Source: Zoogloea sp041914405
GTDB taxonomy: Bacteria > Pseudomonadota > Gammaproteobacteria > Burkholderiales > Rhodocyclaceae
NCBI RefSeq assembly: GCF_041914405.1
Contig: NZ_JAYSDK010000001.1
Coordinates: 124,001-188,000 of the forward strand
Reading direction: 5' to 3'
Length of the DNA: 64,000 nt
This document shows positions 17,426-25,652 of this stretch, in pieces; position 1 is the first letter of the stretch; each line of letters begins with the position of its first letter. Position numbers and translations under genes: made by a program. The notes below the pieces were generated by a model, which did not search any database, was not told where the DNA came from, and worked only from the letters and a program-made list of their open reading frames with translations.

Positions 17426-19177
17426 ATGAGCAGCACTACCCCCAAGCAGTCCACCCGTCGCGACCTGCTGAAGCGCGGTGCCATCGCCGCGGGCAGCCTG
17501 GCCACCCTCGGCCTCGCGCCCTCTGCCGCCGAGGCAGCCAAGGCTTCCGCCCAGAAGTGGGACCATGAAACCGACGTGGTCTGCGTCGGCTCCGGCGCGG
17601 CCGCCTGCGCTGCTGCAGTCACCGCGGTCGGCCAAGGCGCCAAGGTGATCCTGGTCGAGAAGATGCCGCTGCCCGGCGGCACCACCGGCAAGTCCGGCGG
17701 CGTCACCTGGATTCCCAACAACCCTTTCCTGCGCGCCCGCGGCATCCAGGACGACAAGCTCGACTGCCTGCGCTACCTGGCCCGCTACGCCTACCCCCGC
17801 GAATACACGCCGCACAGCCCGACCCTCGGCCTCGACCCGCACGACTACCGCCTGCTGGAGACCTTCTACGACAAGGGCTCGAAGATGATCGAGCACCTGG
17901 GCAAGCTGGACGCGGTGCATTTCCGTGAATTCAAGATGTGGTTCGTGGACAAGTACGCCCCGGATTATGCCGACCACCTGCCGGAGAACAAGGTCTCCCG
18001 CGGCCGCGCTCTCGAACCGGCGGCCGGCGCCGGCTCCAGCGTCGGTGGCGGCAGCCTGGCCAGCCAGATGGAAAAGTGGCTGGCCGCCCGCAAGATGCCG
18101 ATCCTCCTCGAACACCGGGTCACCCGCGTCGTGAAGGACGGCGAGCGCGTGGTCGGCATCGAGGCCATGCACGGCGACAAGCTGGTGCGCATCAAGGCCC
18201 GCCGCGGCGTGGTCTTCGGCACCGGCGGCTTCGCCCACAACACCGAGCTGGTCGGCCTGCACCAGCCCGGCCTGTATGGCGCCTGCGCAATGCCCGGCTC
18301 GACCGGCGACTTCATCTCCATCGCCGGCGCTGCCGGTGCCCGCATGGGCAGCCTCAACACGGCCTGGCGCACCCAGGTCGTGCTGGAGGAAGCCCTGCAG
18401 AACCGCGCCATCGGCATGGGCGCCTTCGTGCTGCCGGGGGACTCGATGATCCTGGTCAACAAGTACGGCCGGCGCATCGTCAACGAAAAGATCAACTACA
18501 ACGACCGCACCCAGGTGCACTTCGTCTTCGATCCGGTGAAGAAGGAGTACCCCAACCAGTTCCAGTTCATGATCTTCGACGGGCGCAGCCTGGACGCCTT
18601 CGGCGGCGCCTTCCCGATCCCCGCCGACCGCCGCGCCTCGCCGCACCTGATCGAGGGCGCCAGCCTCGCCGAGCTGTCCGCCAACATCGCCGCGCGCCTC
18701 GACAAGCTGCAGGACAAGACCGGCGGCTTCAAGCTGGAAGCGGACTTCGCCAGCCAGCTCGCCGACACCGTCGGCCGCTTCAACGGCTACGCGAAGACAG
18801 GCAAGGACCTGGAGTTCGACCGCGGCGCGCACGACTACGACAAGGACTGGCAGGCCCTGTTCTCGCCGGTGCGCAAAGGCAGCAGCCAGCCCGCCAACCC
18901 GATGCCCAACGTGACGATGCACCCGTTCACCGAGCAGGGTCCGTACTACGCCTTCATCCTCGCCCCGGGTGCCCTCGACACCAACGGCGGGCCGATGATC
19001 AACGAGCACGCCCAGGTGCTCGACACCAATGGCAAGCCGATCCCCGGCCTCTACGGCGCCGGCAACTGCATCGCCAGCCCGGCTCGCGGCGCCTACTACG
19101 GCGCCGGCGGCACCATCGGCATGGCGCTCACCTTCGGCTACATCGCCGGCCTGCACGCCACCGGAGCTGCAGCCTGA
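17426..19177 (+). CDS. Tat-exported FAD dehydrogenase resembling 3-ketosteroid 1-dehydrogenase
   Basis: The protein has 583 residues. A twin-arginine signal is clear: STRRDLLKRG (Arg11-Arg12), then a hydrophobic Ala/Gly/Leu segment ending near AEA. The mature part starts with the FAD motif DVVCVGSGAAACAAAVTAV and GGTTGKSGG. The C-terminus, GLYGAGNCIASPARGAYYGAGGTIGMALTFGYIAG, closely follows the KstD pattern with its Tyr and Gly near the active site. It probably dehydrogenates a 3-keto ring substrate in the periplasm. The ATG at 17426 follows AAAGGAG; a GTG lies just upstream. Its stop overlaps the ATG of a cytochrome c gene (TGATG), which suggests a coupled pair. KstD enzymes are normally not exported, which makes this one unusual. 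Confidence 0.85.
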   Translation: MSSTTPKQSTRRDLLKRGAIAAGSLATLGLAPSAAEAAKASAQKWDHETDVVCVGSGAAACAAAVTAVGQGAKVILVEKMPLPGGTTGKSGGVTWIPNNPFLRARGIQDDKLDCLRYLARYAYPREYTPHSPTLGLDPHDYRLLETFYDKGSKMIEHLGKLDAVHFREFKMWFVDKYAPDYADHLPENKVSRGRALEPAAGAGSSVGGGSLASQMEKWLAARKMPILLEHRVTRVVKDGERVVGIEAMHGDKLVRIKARRGVVFGTGGFAHNTELVGLHQPGLYGACAMPGSTGDFISIAGAAGARMGSLNTAWRTQVVLEEALQNRAIGMGAFVLPGDSMILVNKYGRRIVNEKINYNDRTQVHFVFDPVKKEYPNQFQFMIFDGRSLDAFGGAFPIPADRRASPHLIEGASLAELSANIAARLDKLQDKTGGFKLEADFASQLADTVGRFNGYAKTGKDLEFDRGAHDYDKDWQALFSPVRKGSSQPANPMPNVTMHPFTEQGPYYAFILAPGALDTNGGPMINEHAQVLDTNGKPIPGLYGAGNCIASPARGAYYGAGGTIGMALTFGYIAGLHATGAAA

Positions 19178-19593
19178 TGCGCCCCGCCAGCTTCGCGACC
19201 CTCGCGGTCGCTGCGCTGGCGGCCCTGGCATCCGCCGGTGCCGGGGCCGCCGCGCCCGCCGTCAGCGCCTCTGTCAGTTTCGCCCGCGACGTCGCCCCCG
19301 TGCTGCGCGCCAACTGCGCGACCTGCCACCTCACCGGCCAGGAAGCCGGCCAGATGAAGCTCCACCCAGGCGGCGCCTACGCTTCCCTGGTCAAGGTGGC
19401 CTCGGTGGAGAGCCCACTGCAGCGGGTCGCGCCCGGCGCGCCGGACAAGAGCTACCTGATGCACAAACTGGACGGCACCCACCTGGACGCCGGCGGCAGC
19501 GGGGAGCGCATGCCCTTCGGCCAGCCGCCCCTCGACGACGCCACCCGTGAGCTGCTGCGCCGCTGGATCGCCGCCGGCGCCGCCAACAACTGA
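19177..19593 (+). CDS. periplasmic monoheme cytochrome c, probable partner of the flavoprotein
   Basis: The protein has 138 residues. A Sec-type signal peptide (about residues 1-26, Ala-rich) precedes a single heme motif CATCH at residues 47-51. The pattern DVAPVLRANCATCH and the terminal DDATRELLRRWIAAGA resemble the Planctomycete-type cytochrome c domain found beside periplasmic dehydrogenases. A Met in ERMPFG may be the second heme ligand. Its start overlaps the flavoprotein stop by 1 bp. It very likely takes electrons from the Tat-exported flavoprotein to the respiratory chain, by analogy with flavocytochromes. Confidence 0.85.
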   Translation: MRPASFATLAVAALAALASAGAGAAAPAVSASVSFARDVAPVLRANCATCHLTGQEAGQMKLHPGGAYASLVKVASVESPLQRVAPGAPDKSYLMHKLDGTHLDAGGSGERMPFGQPPLDDATRELLRRWIAAGAANN

Positions 19594-19618
19594 CAACAAG
19601 AAACACCGGAGACAAAAC

Positions 19619-21109
19619 ATGACGCAGCCCCCCGAAATCCTGCGCGCCGCGCAGATTGACCGCTGGAACGACGAAGCCGACGTGATCGTCGTCGGCATGG
19701 GCATCGCCGGTGCCTGCGCGGCCCTGGAAGCCCAGCGCGCCGGCGCCGACGTGCTGGTGATCGAACGCGCCAGCGCCGGCGGCGGGGCCAGCGCCCTGTC
19801 GTCCGGCATCTTCTACCTGGGCGGCGGCACCGCCGTACAGCAGGCCGCCGGCTACGAGGATACCCCGCAGGCCATGTACGACTTCCTGATGGCCAACGGC
19901 GTGTCGCCGGACGCGGAGATCATCCGCGCCTTCTGCGACGGCTGCGTCGAGCATTTCGACTGGCTGGAAGCCGAGGGCGTGCCCTTCGAGCGCAGCTACT
20001 TCCCGGGCAAGGCGGTGTTCCTGACCACCACCACCTGCCTGATGAGCACCGGCAACGAGAAGGTGTGGCCCTACCGGGAGGTCGCCAAGCCCGCCCCGCG
20101 CGGCCACAAGGTCGCCCGCGAAGGCGAGAACGCCGGCTCGCTGGCGATGGAAGCCCTGCTGGCCCGCTGCGCCGAAGCCAAGCTGCGCACCCATTTCGAC
20201 AGCCAGGTCACGGCGCTGGTCATCGACGACGACGGCCGCGTGGTCGGCGTGCGCTACCGCAAGACCGGCGAGGACCGCTTCGCCCGCACCGCCCGCGGGG
20301 TGATCCTGTCCACCGGCGGCTACAACATGAACAAGGAACTGCTGGCCGCCCACATGCCGCACATGCTCGGCAACTCCGAGCCCCTCGGCGTGCCCTACAA
20401 CGACGGCGCCGGCATCCTGCTCGGCCAGTCGGCCGGCGCGGCCACCCAGTCGATGAGCGGCGTCATCGCCACGGCTTCGTTCTACCCACCGAGCCAGCTC
20501 ATCAAGGGCATCCTGGTGAACACCCGCGGCGAGCGCTTCGTCGCCGAGGATTCCTACCACGGCCGCACCGCCGCCTTCATCACCGAGCAACCGGGCCGCA
20601 AGGCCTACCTGATCCTCGATTCGGAGATCTTCGCCTACCTGATCCTCGATTCGGAGATCTTCGCCTACCCGGAGCTAACGGACTTCTCCCACCACACGCT
20701 GGTGGACGGCTGGGAAACTGTCGAGGAGATGGAAGCTGGCCTGGCGCTGCCGCCGGGCTCGCTGCAGCGCACCCTCGACGACTACAACCGCCACGCGGAG
20801 AACGGCGAGGACCCGCTGCTGCACAAGCACCCGGAGTGGATCAAGCCCCTCACCGCCGCGCCGTACGCCGCCTTCGACGTGTCCTTCAACAAGTCGGTGT
20901 ATCTGTTCATCACCCTCGGCGGCCTCAAGACCAACGCCCGCACGGAAGTCATCGGCGTGGATGGCGCCGTGGTTCCCGGCCTCTACGCGGCGGGCGCCTG
21001 CGCCTCCAGCGTGTCCCGCGACGGCAAGGACTACGCCAGCGGTCTCAGCCTCGGGCCGGGCTCGTTCTTCGGCCGCGTCGCCGGACGCCTGGCCGCCAGC
21101 GCCGGCTGA
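19619..21109 (+). CDS. FAD-binding dehydrogenase, KstD/fumarate-reductase family, with internal tandem duplication
   Basis: The protein has 496 residues. The FAD motif is ADVIVVGMGIAGACAALEAQ, followed by GGGASALSSG, and the C-terminal FAD loop is GLYAAGACASSVSRDGKDYASGLSLGPGSFFGR. No signal peptide is seen, so it is cytoplasmic. The ATG at 19619 follows CCGGAGAC; a longer frame starting at 19547 overlaps the cytochrome gene and is rejected. Around residues 328-349 the unit LILDSEIFAY occurs twice in tandem because of an exact 30-bp duplication. It may carry out a second ring dehydrogenation or an enone reduction. It is cotranscribed with the upstream pair (25-bp gap). Confidence 0.85.
   Translation: MTQPPEILRAAQIDRWNDEADVIVVGMGIAGACAALEAQRAGADVLVIERASAGGGASALSSGIFYLGGGTAVQQAAGYEDTPQAMYDFLMANGVSPDAEIIRAFCDGCVEHFDWLEAEGVPFERSYFPGKAVFLTTTTCLMSTGNEKVWPYREVAKPAPRGHKVAREGENAGSLAMEALLARCAEAKLRTHFDSQVTALVIDDDGRVVGVRYRKTGEDRFARTARGVILSTGGYNMNKELLAAHMPHMLGNSEPLGVPYNDGAGILLGQSAGAATQSMSGVIATASFYPPSQLIKGILVNTRGERFVAEDSYHGRTAAFITEQPGRKAYLILDSEIFAYLILDSEIFAYPELTDFSHHTLVDGWETVEEMEAGLALPPGSLQRTLDDYNRHAENGEDPLLHKHPEWIKPLTAAPYAAFDVSFNKSVYLFITLGGLKTNARTEVIGVDGAVVPGLYAAGACASSVSRDGKDYASGLSLGPGSFFGRVAGRLAASAG
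20603..20662 (+). repeat. perfect 30-bp tandem duplication inside the flavoprotein gene
   Basis: Bases 20603-20632 and 20633-20662 are identical, and a further 7 bp of a third copy follow. The insertion is in frame and adds ten residues (LILDSEIFAY). No third-position differences have built up, so the duplication is either recent or an assembly artefact. Confidence 0.9.
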
Positions 21110-21159
21110 CACCTCCGCCCCAGCCCCGTTTTCCCACCCCCGTGACCAAGGAGACTGCC

Positions 21160-21933
21160 ATGGTCCGCAACACCGCCGCCCGCTTCCGCGAAGGCCTCGC
21201 CACCAGCCCCTCCCTCGCCGCGGCCGGGCGCCTGCTGGCCGAGTACTCCGCGGCGTTGGGCTGGGAACGCGCCGCCTTCCAGGTGGACATGGAGCAGACC
21301 CGCCTGGCGCTGGCAGAGGACGGCCGCTTCGTCGCCATCGACATGGGCTGGTCGACGGACACCCTGAAGCACTGGCAGGACGACCGCCTGGCCCTGCACT
21401 GCCCGGTTACCCGGCGCTGCGGGCGCAGCATGGACGCCTTCCTGTGGGACGCCGACCCGGACAGCGAGACCTGGCGCGGCGAAGCCCTCGACGCCGCGCA
21501 GCGGGACACGCTGGCGGCCTACCGGGACTGCGCCGACGGCGCGGTGACGGTGCCGGTGCACCGCCCCGGCGGCAAGACCGGTTACGTGTCCTGGTTCGGC
21601 CACGACCCAGCCGCGCTGCGCCGCCGCCACCGGGACACCTGGCGCGAGACCTGGCTGATCTCCCACGCCTTCATCGCCCGGGCGGATGCCCTCGAAAGCG
21701 CCGCCCGCAAGCGCGACGCTCAGGCCGCCGCCGACACCCTGTCGCCACGGGAGCTGGAGTGCCTGTCGTGGGTGGCCCGCGGCAAGACCGACGAGGAGAT
21801 CGGGCTGATCCTCGGCCGCTCCCGCGAGACCGTCCATTTCCACCTCGGCAAGGCCATGAAGAAGCTGCAGGCCAGCAACCGCAGCCACGCGGTGGCCATC
21901 GCCTGCACCCTCGGCCTGATCCGCCTGTTCTGA
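21160..21933 (+). CDS. LuxR-family solo regulator
   Basis: The protein has 257 residues. The N-terminal ~165 residues resemble an autoinducer-binding domain (HWQDDRLALHCPVTRRC, FLWDAD, VTVPVHRPGGKTGYVSWFG). The C-terminal LuxR helix-turn-helix is clear: LSPRELECLSWVARGKTDEEIGLILGRSRETVHFHLGKAMKKL. The Asp-Pro that contacts acyl-homoserine lactone in LuxR/TraR is Cys-Pro here, and no luxI-type synthase lies nearby. It may therefore read another ligand, perhaps the pathway substrate. The ATG at 21160 follows AAGGAGAC. It lies inside the catabolic operon, 7 bp before the BaiCD-like gene. Confidence 0.88.
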   Translation: MVRNTAARFREGLATSPSLAAAGRLLAEYSAALGWERAAFQVDMEQTRLALAEDGRFVAIDMGWSTDTLKHWQDDRLALHCPVTRRCGRSMDAFLWDADPDSETWRGEALDAAQRDTLAAYRDCADGAVTVPVHRPGGKTGYVSWFGHDPAALRRRHRDTWRETWLISHAFIARADALESAARKRDAQAAADTLSPRELECLSWVARGKTDEEIGLILGRSRETVHFHLGKAMKKLQASNRSHAVAIACTLGLIRLF

Positions 21934-21940
21934 GCCCACC

Positions 21941-23938
21941 ATGGCCCTGACCCACATCCATACCCCGCTCCGCCTCGGCTCCGTCGAGCTGAAGAACCGC
22001 GTCGTGCGCACCGCCCACGCCACCAACCTCGGCGGCGGCACGATGAGCGACGCGCTGATCGGCTACCACCGGGCCCGCGCCGAAGGCGGCGTCGGCCTGT
22101 CGATCATCGAGATCCTGTCGGTCCACCCGACGACGCCAGCGACCCTCAACGTGTTCACCCCCGGTATCGGCGAGGGCTACCGCAAGCTGGTGGACGCCGT
22201 CCGCCCCCACGGCATGAAGCTGTTCCAGCAGCTCTGGCACGGCGGCCACAACGCGCTGCCGGTGGACGGCTCGCCGCCCTGGTCGGCCTCCGACGTGCCG
22301 AGCCCGACGATAGGCGTGACGCCGCAGCCGATGAGCCAGGCGATGATCGACGAGATCGTCGCCGCCTACGCCGACACGGCGCGGCAATGCGAAGCCTGGG
22401 GCCTCGACGGCGTGGAGATCCACGGCGCCCACGGCTACCTGCCGGCCCAGTTCCTGTCCCGCAACGCCAACCGGCGCGACGACGCCTATGGCGGCAGCCT
22501 GGCCAACCGCATGCGCTTCCTGCTGGAAGTGGTGACGGCGGTGCGCCGCGCCGTGTCGCCGGGCTTCGCCGTCGGCGTGCGGATGGCCCCGGACCTGTCC
22601 GCCGGCGGCATCGGCGTTAGCGACGTCCAGCAGGTGGTGGCTGAGCTGGAGGAGCGCCGGCTGATCGACTTCGTCGACGTCTCCCTCGGCGACTACCACG
22701 CCTTTCCCAAGCTGATCGGCGCGATGCACGAGCCCCTCGGCTACGAAATGGCTACCAGCGCACCCATCGCCCGCGCAGCGCGCGCACCGGCCATCGTCAC
22801 CGGCCGCTTCCGCACCCTGGAAGAGGCCGACCAGGTGATCCGCGCCGGCGATGCCGACCTGGTCGCGCTAACCCGCGCCCATATCGCCGACCCGGAGCTG
22901 GTCAGCAAGACCCTCGCCGGCCACCCGGAACGGGTGCGCCCGTGCATCGCCTGCAACCAGGGATGCGTCGGCGGCCTGCTCGGCCCGGCGGCGCGCATGG
23001 GCTGCACCGTCAATCCGGCCGTCGGCCTCGAGGACAGCCTGGAGGACGCCCGCCTTCAGCCTGCCGTCACGCCACGCCGCGTGCTGGTCGTGGGCGGCGG
23101 CCCAGCCGGCCTGGAAGCGGCCCGCGTGGCGGCCCTGCGCGGCCACCGGGTGACCCTCGCCGAAGCGGCCGACAAGCTCGGCGGCACGCTGCGCATCGCC
23201 GCCCGCGCGCCCCAGCGCCACGGCATCGGCGACATCGCGGCGTGGCTCGAACAGGAGATCTATCGCCTCGGCGTGGAGGTGCGCCTGTCGTCCTACCTGG
23301 GCGCCGATGACATCCGCCGGGAGGCACCGGAGGCGGTAATCCTGGCCACCGGCTCACTACCGCGCATGGACGGCATTCAGCTGTCCCACCCGGGCGAGCC
23401 GATCGCCGGCATCGACCGCCCCCACGTGCTGTCGAGCTGGGATCTGCTGACTGAAAAGCCGCCGCGGGCGGTCCGCAGCGCGGTGGTCATCGACGACGTG
23501 GGCCACTACGAAGGCATCGCCGCCGCCGAACACCTCGTCGCGCTCGGCGCCGAAGTCCATTTCGTAACCCGCCACGCCGCCTTTGCACACCAGATGGAGG
23601 CCGCCTTGTCCGCCGAGCCGGCCCTGCAGCGCCTGGCTCGCGGCCGCTTCCACCTGCACCTGCGCACCCGCGCCCTCGCCATCGGACCCGACCACGTCGA
23701 ACTGCTGCCGGCCTACCTGTCGCCCGAGGGGCCCGGTGCGTTCCGGGTCGCCGCCGAGCGGGTCGTCTTCATCTCCCACAACGCGCCATGCCGGGACCTG
23801 GCGGACGAACTGGCCAACAGCGGACTGCCGCTCCGGCTGATCGGCGACGCCTGCTCGCCGCGCTTCCTGCCGACGGCGCTGCGCGAAGGCCGGCTGGCCG
23901 GCATGGCCATCGACAGGATGGTCGGCCAGCCGGCCTGA
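21941..23938 (+). CDS. FMN/FAD/4Fe-4S enoate reductase (BaiCD / 2,4-dienoyl-CoA reductase-like)
   Basis: The protein has 665 residues. An N-terminal old-yellow-enzyme TIM barrel (LRLGSVELKNRVVRTAHATN) is followed by a 4Fe-4S motif with Cys335, Cys338, Cys342 and Cys355 (C-x2-C-x3-C-x12-C). A FAD/NAD(P) domain follows (RVLVVGGGPAGLEAARVAAL). This three-cofactor layout is that of 2,4-dienoyl-CoA reductase, trimethylamine dehydrogenase and the bile-acid 3-oxo-delta4/delta6 oxidoreductases BaiCD/BaiH. It probably reduces or forms a conjugated C=C bond next to a ketone. It ends the plus-strand operon that begins with the Tat-exported flavoprotein. The bile-acid parallel is suggestive only. Confidence 0.88.
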   Translation: MALTHIHTPLRLGSVELKNRVVRTAHATNLGGGTMSDALIGYHRARAEGGVGLSIIEILSVHPTTPATLNVFTPGIGEGYRKLVDAVRPHGMKLFQQLWHGGHNALPVDGSPPWSASDVPSPTIGVTPQPMSQAMIDEIVAAYADTARQCEAWGLDGVEIHGAHGYLPAQFLSRNANRRDDAYGGSLANRMRFLLEVVTAVRRAVSPGFAVGVRMAPDLSAGGIGVSDVQQVVAELEERRLIDFVDVSLGDYHAFPKLIGAMHEPLGYEMATSAPIARAARAPAIVTGRFRTLEEADQVIRAGDADLVALTRAHIADPELVSKTLAGHPERVRPCIACNQGCVGGLLGPAARMGCTVNPAVGLEDSLEDARLQPAVTPRRVLVVGGGPAGLEAARVAALRGHRVTLAEAADKLGGTLRIAARAPQRHGIGDIAAWLEQEIYRLGVEVRLSSYLGADDIRREAPEAVILATGSLPRMDGIQLSHPGEPIAGIDRPHVLSSWDLLTEKPPRAVRSAVVIDDVGHYEGIAAAEHLVALGAEVHFVTRHAAFAHQMEAALSAEPALQRLARGRFHLHLRTRALAIGPDHVELLPAYLSPEGPGAFRVAAERVVFISHNAPCRDLADELANSGLPLRLIGDACSPRFLPTALREGRLAGMAIDRMVGQPA

Positions 23939-23969
23939 GGCGCTGACGAAACAGGCCTGGCTCCACATA

Positions 23970-23991
23970 AAAAACCAACTATATTGTTTGT
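23970..23991. promoter_or_regulatory. operator-like 22-bp palindrome, site 3
   Basis: Arms AAAAAC and GTTTGT are separated by 10 bp; the left arm matches ACAAAC in 5 of 6 positions. It lies about 180 bp upstream of the Rieske gene at 24173, in the 234-bp gap after the BaiCD-like gene. It probably controls the Rieske - SDR - MDR unit. Confidence 0.5.
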
Positions 23992-24172
23992 TATTGGAGT
24001 AGTATTTCCGCCAACACAAGTCACCGGAACGGCCGGACAGCCAGCACACCGAGCCGTGCCCGAATCGCAGACGTCACCGCCGCACAGACGGCGGGGCGTC
24101 CCCCGACGGACGAGACCTTGACCATCCATATCAATGAGGGCCGGTCCCGAGCCGGCACCGAAGGAGGACGAC

Positions 24173-25483
24173 ATGAGCACCGAGCAACGCATCGAAGAGG
24201 CAAAGGAGCGCGGCAAATTCCTGCGCGGCGACCCGATCACCGGCGACCGCTATTACTCCAGGGAATTCGCCCAGAAGGAATGGGACCACGTCTTCACCCG
24301 CACCTGGCAGATCGGCGGCATGGCGGCCCAGCTGGCCAAGCCCGGCTCGACCGTGACCCAGAACATCGGCGCGGAATCCATCCTGATGACCAGCGACGAA
24401 GACGGCACGATCCGCGCCTTCTACAACGTCTGTCCGCACCGCGGCAACCGACTGGTTGCCGATGACGGCAAGTGCGGTGTGAAGCGCATGGTGTGCGCCT
24501 ACCACAGCTGGGCCTTCAGCCTGGACGGCGTGGTGCGCCACGTGCGTGACGCCGAGGACTACCCGCAGGGCAACCCGATCGGCAAGATGAAGCTGAAGGA
24601 GATCCGCTGCGAAACCCTCGGCGGCCTGGTGTGGTTCAACATGGACCCGAACGCCCCGTCCCTGCGCGACTACCTGGGCGTCGTCGCCGATCAGCTGGAG
24701 GCCTACCAGACCGCCAACTGGACGCGGGTCAACTGGATGACCGGCCTGGTGGACTGCAACTGGAAGATCATCCACGACAACTTCAACGAGGCCTATCACA
24801 TCCTCAGCCTGCACCGCGAGCTGGGCACCTTCATCGACGACGCCTACCAGAACACCGAGTTCGAGCTGTACAAAAACGGCCACAACGTGATGAAGATGAA
24901 GGGCCACCTGCCCTCCGCCAATTCCCGCGTGAACGTCGTGCAGCCGCCGCTGGACGCCATCCTGCGCGAATGGGACCTGGACCCGGCGGCCTTCGAAGGC
25001 CGCGTGCGCGACACCCGCGTGGCGCTGCAGCAGCAGAAGCGCGCCCTCGGCCCCGCCCGCGGCCACAAGCACTATGAAGGCGTGTCGGACGCCCAGCTGA
25101 CTGACTACCACCACTTCACGATCTTCCCGAACACCACGCTGACCATGGCCAGCGACTTCTTCCAGGTCCTGCGGCCGCTGCCGCACCCCAGCGATCCGGA
25201 GAAATGCCTGTTCGACCACTGGGTCATGATGCCGCCGGTGGAAGGCCGCGACGAGGTGGACACCCCGACCGGCAAGCGCAAGTTCGAGCCGGCACCGCAC
25301 GAGACCTTCCTGCACGGCGAGGCCTCCATCGGCTTCGTCGCCGACCAGGATCTGAGCGTCGCCGTGGCCCAGCAGCTCGGCCTGCACTCCCGCGGCTACC
25401 AGGACGCCTACCTGTCCGGCCAGGAAGACCGCGTGCGCCGCCTGCACGAAGTGATCAACGACTACATCGAAGGCCGCCGCTGA
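24173..25483 (+). CDS. Rieske non-heme iron oxygenase alpha subunit
   Basis: The protein has 436 residues. The Rieske motif is CPHRGNRLV then CAYHSWAF, and the catalytic region is NWKIIHDNFNEAYHILSLH with a Glu in the bridging position. The start ATG at 24173 is preceded by a strong AAGGAGG; a longer in-frame start at 24134 is rejected. It resembles the stand-alone type of alpha subunit and has no beta subunit gene next to it. It is followed by an SDR and an MDR reductase, which could process its hydroxylated product. Substrate unknown. Confidence 0.9.
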   Translation: MSTEQRIEEAKERGKFLRGDPITGDRYYSREFAQKEWDHVFTRTWQIGGMAAQLAKPGSTVTQNIGAESILMTSDEDGTIRAFYNVCPHRGNRLVADDGKCGVKRMVCAYHSWAFSLDGVVRHVRDAEDYPQGNPIGKMKLKEIRCETLGGLVWFNMDPNAPSLRDYLGVVADQLEAYQTANWTRVNWMTGLVDCNWKIIHDNFNEAYHILSLHRELGTFIDDAYQNTEFELYKNGHNVMKMKGHLPSANSRVNVVQPPLDAILREWDLDPAAFEGRVRDTRVALQQQKRALGPARGHKHYEGVSDAQLTDYHHFTIFPNTTLTMASDFFQVLRPLPHPSDPEKCLFDHWVMMPPVEGRDEVDTPTGKRKFEPAPHETFLHGEASIGFVADQDLSVAVAQQLGLHSRGYQDAYLSGQEDRVRRLHEVINDYIEGRR

Positions 25484-25541
25484 GCGGTCCGGCCTGCTCC
25501 CCATGGGGGCAGGCCAGGCAGAGCACCTGCGGGGGATGCCC

Positions 25542-25608
25542 TGTGGGGGCGAATTCATTCGCCCTCTGCGCGTGGCCCGACCGCTGCGGGCGAATGAATT
25601 CCCCCACA
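25542..25608. repeat. REP-like inverted pair
   Basis: The left unit 25542-25564 and right unit 25588-25608 have TGTGGGGG-type tails, and the hairpin core is GGGCGAATGAATTC. The right unit lacks one base of the consensus (ATTCCCCC instead of ATTCGCCCC). It fills the space between the Rieske and SDR genes. Confidence 0.8.
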
Positions 25609-25652
25609 ACAAACCCCGCCCCAACCCGCAACCCACTCCAACGGAAACCGCC

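Noticed and set aside
17288..19231. 647-residue minus-strand frame opposite the Tat flavoprotein
   Set aside because: It covers the operator and runs through the flavoprotein in antisense, with no domain content.
24173..25483. Assignment of this Rieske gene as 3-ketosteroid 9-alpha-hydroxylase (KshA)
   Set aside because: Only general Rieske oxygenase motifs are visible and no KshB-type reductase is nearby; the context fits, but the sequence does not prove it.
25503..25652. N-terminal extension of the SDR gene with GGEFIRP and RANEFP-type peptides
   Set aside because: The extension is translated REP-like repeat; the same peptides appear wherever the repeat is read through. The real start is 25653.
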